Of a stretch of DNA of 5,762 nucleotides, positions 5,306 to 5,762 are shown piece after piece. The stretch's first letter is position 1, and the number at the start of each line of letters is the position of its first letter. The DNA is taken from contig JADZBY010000530.1 in assembly GCA_020851855.1 (NCBI GenBank), positions 1 to 5,762 on the forward strand, written 5' to 3'. Position numbers and translations under genes: made by a program. The notes below the pieces were generated by a model that saw nothing but the letters and a program-made list of their open reading frames with translations, was not told where the DNA came from and did not search any database. Source of the DNA: Anaerolineae bacterium (GTDB lineage Bacteria > Chloroflexota > Anaerolineae > Aggregatilineales > UBA2796).

Positions 5306-5762
5306 ATGGTCGAATCAACAGGTCCGTCTGCGCCGCGCGAAGACACATACTACCTGATCATCCCCGACACATCGGGGCGGCGCGCCTTGCTCTTGCCGGG
5401 CGAGAACGGCCTGACGCTGCCCACCTTCACCCGGCGCGACGGCGCGTTCTGGCAGAGCGTGGAGCACGTCAACGACGCCGCGCTGGACATGCTCGGCCTG
5501 CGCGTCATCACGCTGCGCTGTCTGGCGCTGGACATGGAGCCGGGCGCAGGCCGGGCCGTCAAGGTGTATGCCATGGAGAACCGCGATCCGGGCTGGAAAC
5601 CGCCGGTCGGCGCGGCGTGGTTCGGCGCGGACGGCCTGGACCGCATCGCGCCTGACCAGCGCGGGATGCTGGCGGCGTGGCTGGACTGGATCGCGTCGCC
5701 GCCGGGGCCGCTGCGCGCGCCGTGGTACTCGCCGGGCTGGATGGATTCGGCGATAGGCTGGA
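5306..5762 (+). CDS. N-terminal part of a probable phosphotransferase-family protein (cut by right edge)
   Basis: Only the first 152 codons are in the window, with no stop. The start is well supported by GAGGAG six bases before the ATG. The visible part has a strand-like opening YYLIIPDTSGRRALLLPGENG (read 15-35), then LTLPTF (36-41), FWQSVEHVNDAALDMLGL (48-65), LRCLAL (70-75), YAMENRDPGW (88-97) and APWYSPGW (138-145). From memory, this order resembles the Nudix-like N-terminal module preceding an aminoglycoside-phosphotransferase-type kinase domain in Chloroflexota proteins. The kinase domain itself would lie beyond the edge, so this is an inference and not a visible motif. No Nudix box (GX5EX7REUXEEXGU) is present in the visible part, so hydrolase activity is not suggested. 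It probably belongs to the operon of the helical protein and the thioesterase. The existence of the gene is secure; the function is tentative. Confidence 0.8.
   Translation, partial: MVESTGPSAPREDTYYLIIPDTSGRRALLLPGENGLTLPTFTRRDGAFWQSVEHVNDAALDMLGLRVITLRCLALDMEPGAGRAVKVYAMENRDPGWKPPVGAAWFGADGLDRIAPDQRGMLAAWLDWIASPPGPLRAPWYSPGWMDSAIGW

Noticed and set aside
5271..5357. ATG at 5271 as the start of the last gene
   Set aside because: It is in a different frame from the protein-like sequence. The GAGGAG site and the coherent frame both point to 5306.
1..5762. CRISPR arrays, tRNA genes, insertion sequences or defence-system genes
   Set aside because: No regularly spaced repeats, cloverleaf-like sequence, transposase motifs or known defence domains were seen on either strand.

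Overview
The window is GC-rich, densely coding bacterial DNA with short intergenic gaps and Shine-Dalgarno-led genes. It holds seven genes: six complete or nearly complete, and one cut by the right edge. The leftmost gene is also open at the left edge. The gene mix suggests a Chloroflexota (Anaerolineae-type) chromosome. Pointers are a secreted multi-SH3b protein, a stand-alone queG with a HEAT tail, a tandem-hotdog thioesterase, and a probable Nudix-like plus phosphotransferase-type protein at the right edge. That assignment rests on family knowledge and was not tested by any search. No tRNA, rRNA, CRISPR array, insertion sequence or phage gene was seen.

Left half (1-3433), all on the minus strand, in transcription order: epoxyqueuosine reductase QueG (3433-2309), an exported protein with three bacterial SH3 domains (2211-1396), a GC-rich hairpin at 1348-1377, an OsmC/Ohr-fold protein lacking the usual second cysteine (1208-783), and an alpha/beta hydrolase resembling valacyclovirase/BPHL (750 to the left edge). 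The last two are 32 nt apart and probably share a transcript. The long plus-strand open frames over this half are antisense shadows.

A 122-nt divergent intergenic region (3434-3555) separates queG from the rightward genes. It carries a good sigma-70-like promoter for the right-hand operon, a weaker one for queG, and a short perfect inverted repeat at 3471-3483.

Right half (3556-5762), all on the plus strand: an unrecognised, apparently all-helical soluble protein of 279 residues, then only 3 nt later a tandem-hotdog acyl thioesterase (287 residues), then after 43 nt the N-terminal 152 residues of a probable phosphotransferase-family protein. The spacing suggests one operon. The helical protein and the thioesterase are the best candidates for a functional partnership, but the sequence names no pathway.

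Overall this looks like ordinary chromosomal housekeeping and accessory metabolism. I see no strong evidence of a new defence system, mobile element or RNA-guided system. The observations worth following are the uncharacterised helical protein coupled to the thioesterase, the loss of catalytic residues in the first hotdog, the single-side OsmC cysteine pattern, and the Ser-Asp pair in the hydrolase.
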